Shown piece after piece: positions 26,947 through 37,695 of a DNA stretch of 64,000 nt (the first letter of the stretch is position 1; each line of letters starts with the position of its first letter). The translations under genes were made by a program, and so were the position numbers. Under the pieces are notes generated by a model. The model did no database searches. It had not been told where the DNA came from and saw only the letters and a program-made list of their open reading frames with translations. Source of the DNA: Caulobacter sp. UNC358MFTsu5.1 (GTDB lineage: Bacteria > Pseudomonadota > Alphaproteobacteria > Caulobacterales > Caulobacteraceae); NCBI RefSeq assembly GCF_000712075.1, contig NZ_JONW01000013.1, positions 1 to 64,000 on the forward strand, in the 5' to 3' direction.

Positions 26947-28446
26947 CTACCGGGCCGCGCACTGCTGACGAAGGAAGTCACCATGGGCGGGCAGGGCGGC
27001 CGCTCCGTCGGCGGTGATCTTGCGCAGGTCGGCCAGGAAGCCCTGAAGCTGGTCGTCGGTGAGCTGGTCCGCCATGGGGTGATGGGCTTCTGGGATCACG
27101 CCCTGGCCGATCAGCACCTGCAGCCAGCTGGCCTCCAGGAACAGGTCGTCGGGCTCGCGGAACAGCCGGCCGTGGGTGCGGAAGAGCTCGACCTTGCGGG
27201 TCAGTTCAGCGGGGACGGCCATCTCGCGACAAGCTTGCCAGAACGGCTCCTGGCGCTGGTTGGCCCAGTAGTGCAGCACCAGGAAGTCGCGGATGCGCTC
27301 GTATTCCAGGCCGGTCTGGCGGTTGTACTCGTCGATGTCGCGCTGGGCGAAGCCCTTGTCCGGGAACAGGTTCAGCAGGCGCGACAGCCCGGACTGCACC
27401 AGGTGGATGCTGGTCGACTCCAGCGGCTCCATGAAGCCGCTGGCCAGGCCCAGGGCCAGGACGTTGCGGTTCCAGAACCGCTTGCGGTGGCCGGTCAGGA
27501 ACTTCAGCGTCCGGGGTTCGGCCAGGGGCTCGCCTTCGAGATTGGCCATCAGCTGGGCGACGGCCTGGTCCTCGCTGACGAAGCGGCTGCAGAACACGTG
27601 GCCGTTGCCGGTGCGGTGCTGCAGCGGGATGCGCCACTGCCAGCCGGCGGGCCGGGCGATGGCCTGGGTGTAGGGACGGGGCGGGCCGGCGTTGGCCGTG
27701 GGCACGGCGACGGCGCGGTCGCAGGGCAGCAGGCCCGACCAATCCTCGTAGCCGGTCCCCAGGGCCTGCTCGATCAGCAGGCCGCGGAAGCCCGAGCAGT
27801 CGACGAAGAAGTCGCCCTCGACCACCTCGCCGCTCTCCAGCGTCACCGAACGGACGAAGCCGTCAGGCTCGCGCAGGGACGTGTCGACGATCTTGCCCTC
27901 GGTTCGGACCACGCCCAGGCGCTCGGCGTGGGCGCGCAGGTGGCGGGCGTAGAGGATGGCGTCGAACTGGAAGGCGTAGGTCAGCGGCTCGACCGCGCCG
28001 CCGGGCCGGCGGACGGCCCGGTCGAAGCGCCCGGCGAAGGCCGCCCGGGCGTTCAGCGAATAGTCCCACAGCGACCGGTCGTCGCCCTTCGGACGGCCCG
28101 CCAGCCAGTAGTGGTGGAAGGGGACGGCGCCCAGCGGGCGGCCGATCTCGCCGAAGGCGTGGAGGTAGGCGTGGCCGGGCGCGCGCCAGTCGACGAACTC
28201 GATGCCCAGCTTGATCGTGCCCTGGGTGGCGGCGAGGAAGGCGTTCTCGTCCAGGCCCAGGAAGGCGTTGATGTTGCGGATCTGGGGGATCGTGGCCTCG
28301 CCGACCCCGACGGTCCCGATCTCTTCGGACTCCACCAGGCGGATGCGGACGCTGTCGCCCAGGGCCCGGGCCAGCACGGCCGCGCTCATCCAGCCGGCGG
28401 TCCCGCCGCCGACCACGACCACGGACTTGATCCTGTCGTCGCCCAT
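26947..28446 (-). CDS. Flavin-dependent tryptophan-type halogenase family protein
   Basis: The 499-residue protein has the FADH2-binding motif VVVVGGGTAGWMSA at residues 9-22 and the halogenase fingerprint WQWRIP (WxWxIP) in the middle. The catalytic Lys is expected in TIKLGIEFVDW. Members in Caulobacter and Xanthomonas often sit next to TonB-dependent receptor genes within carbohydrate-use loci, and most have no proven halogenation substrate. Here it lies downstream of a TonB receptor, separated by an intrinsic terminator at 28505-28543. The linkage suggests a shared regulon, and its biochemical role in glucan use is unknown. Confidence 0.88.
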   Translation of the reverse strand: MGDDRIKSVVVVGGGTAGWMSAAVLARALGDSVRIRLVESEEIGTVGVGEATIPQIRNINAFLGLDENAFLAATQGTIKLGIEFVDWRAPGHAYLHAFGEIGRPLGAVPFHHYWLAGRPKGDDRSLWDYSLNARAAFAGRFDRAVRRPGGAVEPLTYAFQFDAILYARHLRAHAERLGVVRTEGKIVDTSLREPDGFVRSVTLESGEVVEGDFFVDCSGFRGLLIEQALGTGYEDWSGLLPCDRAVAVPTANAGPPRPYTQAIARPAGWQWRIPLQHRTGNGHVFCSRFVSEDQAVAQLMANLEGEPLAEPRTLKFLTGHRKRFWNRNVLALGLASGFMEPLESTSIHLVQSGLSRLLNLFPDKGFAQRDIDEYNRQTGLEYERIRDFLVLHYWANQRQEPFWQACREMAVPAELTRKVELFRTHGRLFREPDDLFLEASWLQVLIGQGVIPEAHHPMADQLTDDQLQGFLADLRKITADGAAALPAHGDFLRQQCAAR

Positions 28447-28504
28447 CCCTGGTTTCCCTCTTCCGGGCCCGCCTCTCCGGACGAGTCCCTATGCCTCTCC
28501 CCGC

Positions 28505-28543
28505 AAAAGAAAATCCCCGCCGGCGTGCAGGCGCCGGCGGGGA
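28505..28543 (-). terminator. Intrinsic terminator between the TonB receptor and halogenase genes
   Basis: Read on the minus strand, TCCCCGCCGGCG pairs with CGCCGGCGGGGA around a short loop, followed by TTTTCTTTT. It lies just beyond the receptor stop. It may end that mRNA or reduce read-through into the halogenase gene. Confidence 0.82.
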
Positions 28544-28561
28544 GTCGCAGGGGAGATCGCG

Positions 28562-31324
28562 TTAGAACCGGTACGAAAGACCGACCATGTAGGTGGTGCC
28601 GTACTTCTGGTAGTCGATGGTCCGGCGAGGATCGTTGTTCTCGTAGGTCTTGAACGGCTCGTCGGTGATGTTGTTGGCCTGCAGCAGCAGGGACAGGCCG
28701 TCGAGCGGACCCTGGCGGAACTCGTAGCCGATCTGGGCGTCGAGCACGGACTCGGTGTCGACGGTCCGATAGATCCGCGCGGCGCTGAGGCCGGCCACTT
28801 CGCCCAGGAACTTGCTGCGATAGCGGTTGCTGATCCGGGCGTTGAAGCCGTTGTGCTCGTAGTAGAAGGTGGTGTTGATCACCTTCTTCGACAGACCCGG
28901 CATCGAGATCGGGTCGCTGTTGTCGTCCAGCTTGACCTCGCTGTCGGTGTACGAGCCGCTGATGATCAGGCCGAAGTCGCGCAGGGGTTCGAAGAAGATG
29001 TCGCCCGTGACCGAGGCCGACAGCTCGATCCCGCGGATGTAGCCGCCCTTGCCGTTCTCCGGACCCTTGGCCACGCCTTGGGTCGTGCCCAGTTGCGACC
29101 GCACCGCCGGCGGCAGCAGCGCCGCGAAGGCCGAGAAGTCCTCGGGGTGCGAGGAGTTGGAGTTCACGAAGTTCGACAACTTCTTGTAGTAGGCGGCGGC
29201 CGAGAGGTAGGCCGAGCGGCCGAAATACTTCTCGAGCGACAGGTCCAGGCCGTCGGCGATGTAGGGCCGCAGCAGGGGATTGCCGCCTTCGGTGCTGAAG
29301 AAGGCGTTGGACGGATCCGTCGAGGTCAGGTTGCTGAAGTTCGTGTTGAACGACTGGCTGGCGCGCATCTCGTCCATCCGGGCGCGGGCCAGGGTGCGGG
29401 CCGCGCCGAACCGCAGGAACGTCTCGTTGCTGAGGTCGAACGTCAGGTTCAGGCTGGGCAGGACGTAGGTGTAGGTGTCGCCGCCGTCGTTGCTGGTCGG
29501 GTGGGCGGTGTCGGCCGGATTGATCCGCGTGCCCTTGGAGAACTGGTCGGTATAGACCACCTGCAGGCCGGTGTTGCCGGTGACCGGCACCGAGCCGACC
29601 TTGCTGTCGATGTCGAACTTCACGTAGCCGATCTGGACCTTCTCCTCGACCGACCAGTTGCGCGTCTGGACGGCCGGGTTCTGGTCGGCGATCAGCGTGT
29701 AGTAGTTGTTCTTGAGCAGGTACATCGGATCGTAGGCCAGCATGGCCTTGATGCCGATCAGGTCCAGGCTGACGGTGCCGACCAGGGCTTCCTTGGGGAT
29801 CGCGCGGCTGGTCGGCGCGCCATCGGCGATGCGGCCGCCGAAGGTCAGGAAGCTTTCGTGCACTTCCTTGGACTTCTCGCGGCGGCTGGCGTTGTAGCCG
29901 AACTCGACCCTGTTGATCGGGCCCCACTCCAGGTCGCGCTTGGCCATCAGGCGGACCGCGTCCAGCTCGTCCTTGATCGCGGGCGTGTTGTAGAAGCCCG
30001 CCTGGGTCAGCGCCCCGCCGGCCGCGCCCGCGCCCCAGCCCTGGGGATCGGTCAGCACGAACAGGGTCGAGTTCGTGTAGTCCAGGCTCGAGCCGAAGGT
30101 GGTGCCGGCGCCCGGCGTGGTGTTGAAGGTCAGGGTGTCGGTGGCGCCGACGCCGGCCGGACCCGTGCCCGAATAGGACTCGAAGATCACGTCGGTGCGG
30201 TCGGCGGCCGAGTAGCTGAGGTCGGCGGCCAGGGTCCAGCCGTTGTCGGTCTCGTAGGAGATATTCCAGCCGGCCGACTTCAGCTCGGTGTGGCGGGTGT
30301 TGAGGTCGTTGCGCATGACCCCCTTCACGCCGGTGTAGGTGCCCTGGGTGATCAGGCCGTCCTGGACGGTGTAGCCGGGCTGCAGCGTGGCCGAGCTCCA
30401 GAACAGCGGCAGCTCGATGCCGCGCAGGATCTGCTTCTCGCGGAACTTCGAATAGTAGAGGTCGAGCGAGCTGCGCAGCTTGTCGGTCGGGGCGTATTCC
30501 AGCACGCCGATGACGCCGGTGCGCTTGAGGTTGTTGGACTGCACGTACGGCTTGGCGCCGCCGATCACCAGCGGGCCGCCGGTCGAGACGTTGGGATAGC
30601 CCCAGGCGTTGAAGCGGCGGCTCTGGGTCGGGGTCGAGATGTCCGACACGGCGACGGCCACGCCCAGGGTGTCGTCCAGGAACTGGTCGACCCAGGTGGC
30701 GCTGAGGCGGTGGCCGGTGTCCTTGGCGTCCGGGTTCAGCTTCTTCTCGCCGTTGAACTCGTAGCGGGCGTTGGCCGACAGGACCTTCTTGCCGTACTTC
30801 AGCGGGCGGATGGTCTGCAGGTCGGCGGTGCCGGCCAGGCCCTGGCCGATCAGGGCGGCGTCGGGGGTCTTGTAGACCAGCACGCCGCTGAGGATTTCCG
30901 ACGGATACTGGTCGAACTCGACGCCGCGGTTGTCGCCGGTCGAGACCTGCTCGCGGCCGTTCAACAGCACGGTGTTGTAGTCGGGACCCAGGCCGCGGAC
31001 TGAGATCGACTGTGCGCGGCCGTCCAGGCGCTGGGCGGTCAGGCCGGGCAGGCGGGCCAGGGATTCGGCGATCGAGGTGTCGGGCAGCTTGCCGATGTCC
31101 TCGGCCGACACGGCCTCGACGATCGAGCTGGAGGTCTTCTTCAGCGCGATCGAGTTCTGGATGCCGGCGCGGATGCCGGTGACGGTGATTTCCTCGACGG
31201 TGTCGGTGCTGGGCGCGGCCGCGTCCTGAGCGTGGGCGACGCCGGCGGTGGTCAGGAGCAGGGCCAGGCCCGTGGCCGCTCCGCTCATCAGCCGCGCTCG
31301 GCGCGGCATCGAATTGGTCGTCAT
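28562..31324 (-). CDS. TonB-dependent receptor, probably for maltodextrins
   Basis: This 920-residue outer-membrane receptor carries a signal peptide (RRARLMSGAATGLALLLTTA to VAHAQ) and a TonB-box-like EEITVTG. The plug domain includes IVEAVSAEDIGKLPDTSIAE and RGLGPDYNTVLLNGRE, and the beta-barrel ends in the aromatic YRF. The plug sequence is typical of the Caulobacter/Xanthomonas sugar-receptor subgroup. I chose the ATG at 31324 because GGGAGGGAG precedes it and it gives a clean signal peptide. It is divergent from the GH13 gene across a region with candidate operators. A substrate of maltose or maltodextrin is inferred from the neighbours, not from receptor residues. Confidence 0.9.
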   Translation of the reverse strand: MTTNSMPRRARLMSGAATGLALLLTTAGVAHAQDAAAPSTDTVEEITVTGIRAGIQNSIALKKTSSSIVEAVSAEDIGKLPDTSIAESLARLPGLTAQRLDGRAQSISVRGLGPDYNTVLLNGREQVSTGDNRGVEFDQYPSEILSGVLVYKTPDAALIGQGLAGTADLQTIRPLKYGKKVLSANARYEFNGEKKLNPDAKDTGHRLSATWVDQFLDDTLGVAVAVSDISTPTQSRRFNAWGYPNVSTGGPLVIGGAKPYVQSNNLKRTGVIGVLEYAPTDKLRSSLDLYYSKFREKQILRGIELPLFWSSATLQPGYTVQDGLITQGTYTGVKGVMRNDLNTRHTELKSAGWNISYETDNGWTLAADLSYSAADRTDVIFESYSGTGPAGVGATDTLTFNTTPGAGTTFGSSLDYTNSTLFVLTDPQGWGAGAAGGALTQAGFYNTPAIKDELDAVRLMAKRDLEWGPINRVEFGYNASRREKSKEVHESFLTFGGRIADGAPTSRAIPKEALVGTVSLDLIGIKAMLAYDPMYLLKNNYYTLIADQNPAVQTRNWSVEEKVQIGYVKFDIDSKVGSVPVTGNTGLQVVYTDQFSKGTRINPADTAHPTSNDGGDTYTYVLPSLNLTFDLSNETFLRFGAARTLARARMDEMRASQSFNTNFSNLTSTDPSNAFFSTEGGNPLLRPYIADGLDLSLEKYFGRSAYLSAAAYYKKLSNFVNSNSSHPEDFSAFAALLPPAVRSQLGTTQGVAKGPENGKGGYIRGIELSASVTGDIFFEPLRDFGLIISGSYTDSEVKLDDNSDPISMPGLSKKVINTTFYYEHNGFNARISNRYRSKFLGEVAGLSAARIYRTVDTESVLDAQIGYEFRQGPLDGLSLLLQANNITDEPFKTYENNDPRRTIDYQKYGTTYMVGLSYRF

Positions 31325-31816
31325 TTGAGGCTCCCTCCCAATCGGCTCCCGCGGTTGCGCCGCGGTGATCCAAGCTTCGTTGTGAAAATTACTGCAAATA
31401 AACGCATCGGATTGCAACTGGAAAAATGGACAAAATGTCATCTGTGGCTTTTCGGTCCACCTGAGGCGCCGAAAGTCGGGAAATTGGCGCGCTTCGCGGG
31501 GCGATAAGGTCGATTGACAGGTTTGCGGGGTTTCTGCAAAAGATTGCAAACAATGGATCGGCGTTCTATCGACCGGTCTTCGATAAGCGGGAAGGGCGAG
31601 GGGCGTGGGCATTTCGGGGGCAGGGATGAGTCGATCGCCGGACGCCGCGTTCGCCGCTCCCGAGGTCTTGGCCGCCGGAGTCGCGCGGGTCGGGACGTCC
31701 CGCCGTGCGGCCGGTTTCGTCTTGCCCGACCGCCTGCTCGGCGACGACGCGACCAATGATCGCGGCGGTCTCGCCGATGCGTCCGCTCACACGATTTGCG
31801 TTCCGGAGGTTGGCCA
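31325..31816. promoter_or_regulatory. Divergent control region of the receptor and alpha-glucosidase genes
   Basis: This 492-bp gap contains AAAATTACTGCAAA at 31385-31398, which matches the AAAATT-N3-GCAAW motif found in the other intergenic region of the locus. A TTTCTGCAAAAGATTGCAAA element lies at 31531-31550 with two TGCAAA-like half sites. These are candidate binding sites for the LacI-family regulator encoded at 36324-37337. The rest (about 31560-31800) has no convincing gene. Short open frames there lack ribosome-binding sites. Confidence 0.5.
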
Positions 31817-33442
<1,626 letters not shown>

Positions 33443-33483
33443 GACCCTGGTGTCTCTATCCGATTGAAGCTGTGAACTTCAGT

Positions 33484-33535
33484 TGTCATCCCGGGCGGAG
33501 GACCGCGTAGCGGGCCGTAGACCCGGGACCCAGGT
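33484..33535. repeat. Possible dispersed intergenic element
   Basis: The gap between converging genes holds GTCATCCCGGGCGG paired imperfectly with GACCCGGGAC, flanking a GC-rich centre. Its layout resembles dispersed intergenic palindromes, and the hairpin at 53013-53044 shares the TCATCCCGG core. Only these partial relatives are in the window, so the call is tentative. Confidence 0.35.
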
Positions 33536-33655
33536 GTACCGCAAAGCATCTGCCCAGTCCCCTGGGCCCGGACAGCCTCTGCGAGGCTTCCGGGAAGACA
33601 ACGGTTTGGGTTCTGATCTCGCCAGAATATCCGCGCCGCAGGTCGAGAGCGAAGC

Positions 33656-36184
33656 CTAGCGCCGGCGTCCGCCGCCGCGCATCCCGCCCATGTGGCCGCC
33701 GAAGCCGCCGCCATAGGCTCCCCGGTCGAACGAGGGGCGGCTGGCGGCCGAGCGTTCGAAGCCGCCGCCGCCGCTGCGGTCGCGTTCGAAGCCGCGGTCG
33801 CGGCTGACCCGCTCGCGGTCCAGCGACGGGTCGGGCCGGTCGGTCTTCGAGAACTTGCCGCCGGCCCCGGCCTGTTCCCAGCCGTCCTCGCCGTGCTTGT
33901 ACACATTGCCGTCCTTGCCGGCGTAGATGTTGCCGTTGATGTCGACGACGCCGCCCTTGGAGATGTCGCCGGTGTCGCGGTCGTAGTGGATGTAGCCCGC
34001 GCCCTTCGCCTCGCCGCCGCCCGGGCCCTGGGTGTTGAACCCGCCGATCGCGCCCGCGCCCTCCTGGCCGCGTCCGGCCGCGCCGGCCTGGTTGGTCACG
34101 CGGCCGGTCTCGGTGTTGACCACGGTGCGCGAGCCGCCCGCCACGCCTTCGCCGGTATAGATGTTCGAGATCGAGCCGCCCTGGCCCGCCACGACCCGCC
34201 CGGTCTGGGGATTGTAGCGCACCCCGCCGGCCGCCGCGGTCGAGGTCCCGGTATAGATGTTGGTGTTGCGACCGGCATAGCCGTAGCCCCGTCCGCCCGT
34301 GCGGGTGTTGTAGTAGCCGCCCTGGCCGGCCCGGCCGTAGTTGCCCGTCCAGGGATTGGCCCAGGCCGCGCCCGTGCCGGCCACCACGCTGTTCCCCCAG
34401 CGGCCGTAGACATTGCCGGCCACGACGCCGCCGATGGGATAGTAGCCCGGATAGTAGGGATACCAGGGGCCCCACCACGGATCGTACCAGGGATCGTACC
34501 AGCCCCATCCGAACGCCAGCGCCCAGCCCATGGCCGCCCCGTAGCCGAAGGCGGCGCCATAGCCGTAGGGCGTGGGGCAGCCGTACCACTCGGTCCCGAC
34601 CCAGCTGTCGCAGGGATAGCCCGAGCCGTAGACCACGACCCCGTCGCTGACGACGGTGCCGTAGTAGCCGGGGGTGTAGCCGACATAGATCTCGTCGCCG
34701 TTGGTCCCGTAGATCGTGACATAGGTCACGTAGTGCAGGGGCGAGGCGCTGGGAATCTTGTAGATCTCGGGCGGCACCTGGGTGGCGGCGGCCCACGGTC
34801 CCCTCGGCGCGGCGGCGCTGAACCAGACCCCGTTCTCCAGGGCGTAGTAGCCGGACGCGCCGGCGTTGATCACCGGGGCGTGGGAATTGACCGCGTAGCT
34901 CAGCCCCGTGCCCTGGATCGGCTTGAACTTCGGCTCGCCGTCGTAGAGGGCGTCGAAGCGGGCCTCGTTGCGGTTGACAGTAGCCGTCTGCGGGACGGCG
35001 TTGGCCACCAGCGACTCCCGGGCTTCGGGCGTGCCGGGGATCGAGGCCAGGACCGCGCCCTTGGGGCCGTCGCCGGGGATCTTGGCGAAGTCGGCGGGCA
35101 GGGTCTTGGGATCGACCCAGCGCCAGGGTCCCTTGGACGAGGCGGCCGTGAACCAGCGCCCGGCGATCAGCACGTACCAGCCGCCCGCGCCGTCGATCAG
35201 CACGTCGGCGGGGGTGTTGGACACGAACTTCAGGGACGTGCCGGGGATCGGCACGAAGGCGGGATCGCCCTCGACGCTGATCAGTTCGGCGGGATGGGTG
35301 CGGACCAGGATCGTGGCCTTGGGCTGGGCGGCGGCCGGGTCGACCTGACGGTCGGCCTGGCCCGGGGGCGGCTTGGCCGGCCCAAGCTTGGCGGCCGCCT
35401 GGGTCACGGCCGCCGGCGGCTTGGCGGCGAGGGTCCACGGCCCGTCCAGCGCGGTCGCCGTCGCCCACTTGCCGTCGCGCGTCAGGTAGAAGGCGCCCTG
35501 GCTCTTCAGCAGCACGGCGCGGGTGTTGATCACCCGCTCGACGCCGGCCACGCCCGAGGGCTTGAGCACCGGCTGGCCGTCGATCAGCACCAGCAGGGTC
35601 GGGGTGAAGGCGAACAGGATCTCGGGCGGGGCGTTGTCGACCGGCTGCGAGACCTCGGGCGATCGGCCCGCCTCCGTGAGGGCCAGCGAGGCTTCCAGCT
35701 GGTTCAGGCTGGCCACCAGGCTGGTGGTCGGCGCGACCTTGCGGGCCAGGGCCAGGTAGCGCGTCTCCTGGTCCTTGGCCGCCGGGAAGCTGGCGCGGTC
35801 GATGGTCAGCCGGTCCAGCACCACCTCGCGGGCTTCCTTGTCGGTCTCGGTGCGGGCGGTCAGCCAGATGACCCCGTAGTCCTGCTGGGCGACCGCCTTG
35901 CCCGACGCGTCCTTGGTCTCGCCGGTCTTCACCGCCATGACGGCCCGGGCCTTCAGGGTCTCGCCCTCCCAGGAGTCGACCTCGGGGCGGTAGAGCGAGA
36001 ACGACACGCCGTCGACCTGGTACGACCGGGGCCAGGGGCGGGCGTCGATGGTCTTGGCGGCGGTGGTCGCGGCCGGCTCGGCCGCCGTCGCCGCGTCCGG
36101 GGACCATGCGCCGCCGGACAGCCCGGCCACACTGACCGGCGCCGTGATCGACAGCGCCAGGCCCATCGCCAATAAGGTCTTCAC
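33656..36184 (-). CDS. Large secreted repetitive protein of unknown function
   Basis: The 842-residue protein starts with a hydrophobic signal (MKTLLAMGLALSITAPVSVA). Three repeats spaced about 105 residues apart carry a W/Y-strand pattern ending in GPW: GKWATATALDGPW near 240, GRWFTAASSKGPWRWV near 340 and GVWFSAAAPRGPWAAA near 450. A Tyr/Gly/Trp/Pro-rich stretch (about 510-600) follows. Then come NIYTG and TGRV repeats, and a basic Arg/Gly-rich tail with RDRGFERDRSGGGGF. I recall similar alphaproteobacterial proteins being labelled carbohydrate-binding family V/XII, but I see no proof of sugar binding. It is embedded in the glucan locus. Confidence 0.7.
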   Translation of the reverse strand: MKTLLAMGLALSITAPVSVAGLSGGAWSPDAATAAEPAATTAAKTIDARPWPRSYQVDGVSFSLYRPEVDSWEGETLKARAVMAVKTGETKDASGKAVAQQDYGVIWLTARTETDKEAREVVLDRLTIDRASFPAAKDQETRYLALARKVAPTTSLVASLNQLEASLALTEAGRSPEVSQPVDNAPPEILFAFTPTLLVLIDGQPVLKPSGVAGVERVINTRAVLLKSQGAFYLTRDGKWATATALDGPWTLAAKPPAAVTQAAAKLGPAKPPPGQADRQVDPAAAQPKATILVRTHPAELISVEGDPAFVPIPGTSLKFVSNTPADVLIDGAGGWYVLIAGRWFTAASSKGPWRWVDPKTLPADFAKIPGDGPKGAVLASIPGTPEARESLVANAVPQTATVNRNEARFDALYDGEPKFKPIQGTGLSYAVNSHAPVINAGASGYYALENGVWFSAAAPRGPWAAATQVPPEIYKIPSASPLHYVTYVTIYGTNGDEIYVGYTPGYYGTVVSDGVVVYGSGYPCDSWVGTEWYGCPTPYGYGAAFGYGAAMGWALAFGWGWYDPWYDPWWGPWYPYYPGYYPIGGVVAGNVYGRWGNSVVAGTGAAWANPWTGNYGRAGQGGYYNTRTGGRGYGYAGRNTNIYTGTSTAAAGGVRYNPQTGRVVAGQGGSISNIYTGEGVAGGSRTVVNTETGRVTNQAGAAGRGQEGAGAIGGFNTQGPGGGEAKGAGYIHYDRDTGDISKGGVVDINGNIYAGKDGNVYKHGEDGWEQAGAGGKFSKTDRPDPSLDRERVSRDRGFERDRSGGGGFERSAASRPSFDRGAYGGGFGGHMGGMRGGGRRR

Positions 36185-36323
36185 GGCCGCCTCGCTCGGG
36201 GTTTCCGGACCGGCCAGGAAGGCGCGATCGCCGGGTGAGCGGGCATTTTCCCTCGCGAGCGGAGGGGCTCCATAGGGTCATCGCCTCAGGGCCGACCCCG
36301 CAAATCGCCTAGCCGGCAGGCGA

Positions 36324-37337
36324 TCAGCCGCCGCAGGATTCGCGGATGATCAGGTCCGTGGGCACCCGCTCCGAGCGGCTGGCGCCCTGGCCGCTGGCGT
36401 CCAGCAGCTTGGACACCATCAGCCGGCCCGCCTTGGCGGTGTCCTGCGAGATGGTGCTGAGCGCCGGGCGCGAATAGCGGGCGAAGGGCACGTCGTCATA
36501 GCCGATCACCGAGACGTCGCCGGGGATCGACATCCCCGCGTGCTGCAGGGCGCGGATGGCCCCCAGGGCGATCAGGTCCGAGGCGGCGACCACGCCGTCG
36601 AACTTCACGCCGCGTTGGATCAGGGAGTCGACGCTGGCCTCGGCGGACTCGACCTCGAAATGGGCCGGCACGATCAGCTCCGGATCGACGCCCAGGCCGA
36701 ACTGCTCGACGGCGTCCAGATAGCCGCGATGGCGCTGCATGGCCTCGGGGGCCTCGGTGTCGCCCAGGAAGACGATGCGCTTGCGGCCCAGCCGGGCCAG
36801 GTGCAGCGTCGCGCGCTTGGCGCCCAGCGGGTTGTCCGACCCCACCGAGCAATAGGCCTGGTCCGGAAGCTGAGCGCCCCAGACCACGAAGCGGCCTTCC
36901 GTCTCGGCCAGGCGGTTGAAGGCGGTGTGCAGCCAGCTCTGGCCCAGGAAGATCACGCCGTCGGCGCGGCTGGTGGTCATGGCCACCGACAGGTCCTCGA
37001 AACTGGTCGGCGCCACGTGGCTGATGACCAGGTCGCAGCCGCGTTCGCGCGCCGCCTCGCCGACCCCGGCCAGCAGCTCCAGGAAGAACGGGTCCGACAG
37101 TCGGCCCTCGCGGCCCTGGGGGCGGGGGACGACGATGGCGATCGTGCCTTCCGCGCCGATCGGGCCGGCGGGCATGTAGCGGCGGAACGGATAGTCCATC
37201 TCGCGCGCCAGCTTCCAGATCAGCTGCTTGGTGCGCGTGTTGACGGCCGGGCTGTCGTTCAGCGCCCGCGAGGCGGTGGAGATCGATACGCCGGCCAGCC
37301 TGGCCAGGTCTTCAAGCCGCGTCGCACCCTTGGTCAC
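36324..37337 (-). CDS. LacI-family transcriptional regulator
   Basis: A 337-residue repressor with an N-terminal helix-turn-helix (TRLEDLARLAGVSISTASRA, then LNDSPAVN) and hinge, followed by a periplasmic-binding-protein-like sensor domain (for example GVIFLGQSW, VIGYDDVPFARYSRPALSTI). It is divergent from the MFS sugar transporter, with three candidate operators in between (37382-37397, 37483-37496, 37651-37664). The sugar locus around it implies maltose, or a maltodextrin breakdown product, as the inducer. Autoregulation is likely because the first site lies 44 bp before its own start codon. Confidence 0.93.
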   Translation of the reverse strand: MTKGATRLEDLARLAGVSISTASRALNDSPAVNTRTKQLIWKLAREMDYPFRRYMPAGPIGAEGTIAIVVPRPQGREGRLSDPFFLELLAGVGEAARERGCDLVISHVAPTSFEDLSVAMTTSRADGVIFLGQSWLHTAFNRLAETEGRFVVWGAQLPDQAYCSVGSDNPLGAKRATLHLARLGRKRIVFLGDTEAPEAMQRHRGYLDAVEQFGLGVDPELIVPAHFEVESAEASVDSLIQRGVKFDGVVAASDLIALGAIRALQHAGMSIPGDVSVIGYDDVPFARYSRPALSTISQDTAKAGRLMVSKLLDASGQGASRSERVPTDLIIRESCGG

Positions 37338-37695
37338 TGTCCCGCCCCGTCCCGTCGAATCTCTGTGTCGAGATGCGCTGCAAAATTTGCCGCAAATCTT
37401 TTCAGACCTTTGTTAAGGCGCCGTGGACATGCTTTTCAAGCGCCATGGGTGAGGCGCGGCCGCGTTCCGTCGCGCGATATTGAAAATTTATGCAATCTTC
37501 TGCCATCTTCCTTGGCTGCGGGATGGGCTCCGAGCCCCGAGGGTTCCGTGGAATTCCTCATGTATCCGCACTTCAAGCCCGGAAAATTTGGAAAATTCCG
37601 TTGCCAGCCGGAACGGCGCATGCACAAATGCCGCCTCACAAAGCGCTGAAAAAATTTGCGCAAAGTTCCGGTCAACGGGGCGGGGAAGGGGAGCG
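37338..37695. promoter_or_regulatory. Divergent control region lacI-family regulator / MFS transporter
   Basis: This 358-bp gap carries three motif copies: AAAATTTGCCGCAAAT at 37382-37397 (itself a near-perfect palindrome, one base longer spacer), AAAATTTATGCAAT at 37483-37496, and AAAATTTGCGCAAA at 37651-37664. A GGAAAATTTGGAAAATTCC element lies at 37581-37599. The last AAAATT copy ends 31 bp before the transporter ATG, a classic repressor position. No gene is supported within this gap. Confidence 0.6.

Noticed and set aside
33692..36175. 827-codon frame opposite the repetitive secreted protein
   Set aside because: The opposite strand has a signal peptide and ordered repeats. This one has only low-complexity Val/Gly/Arg-rich sequence.
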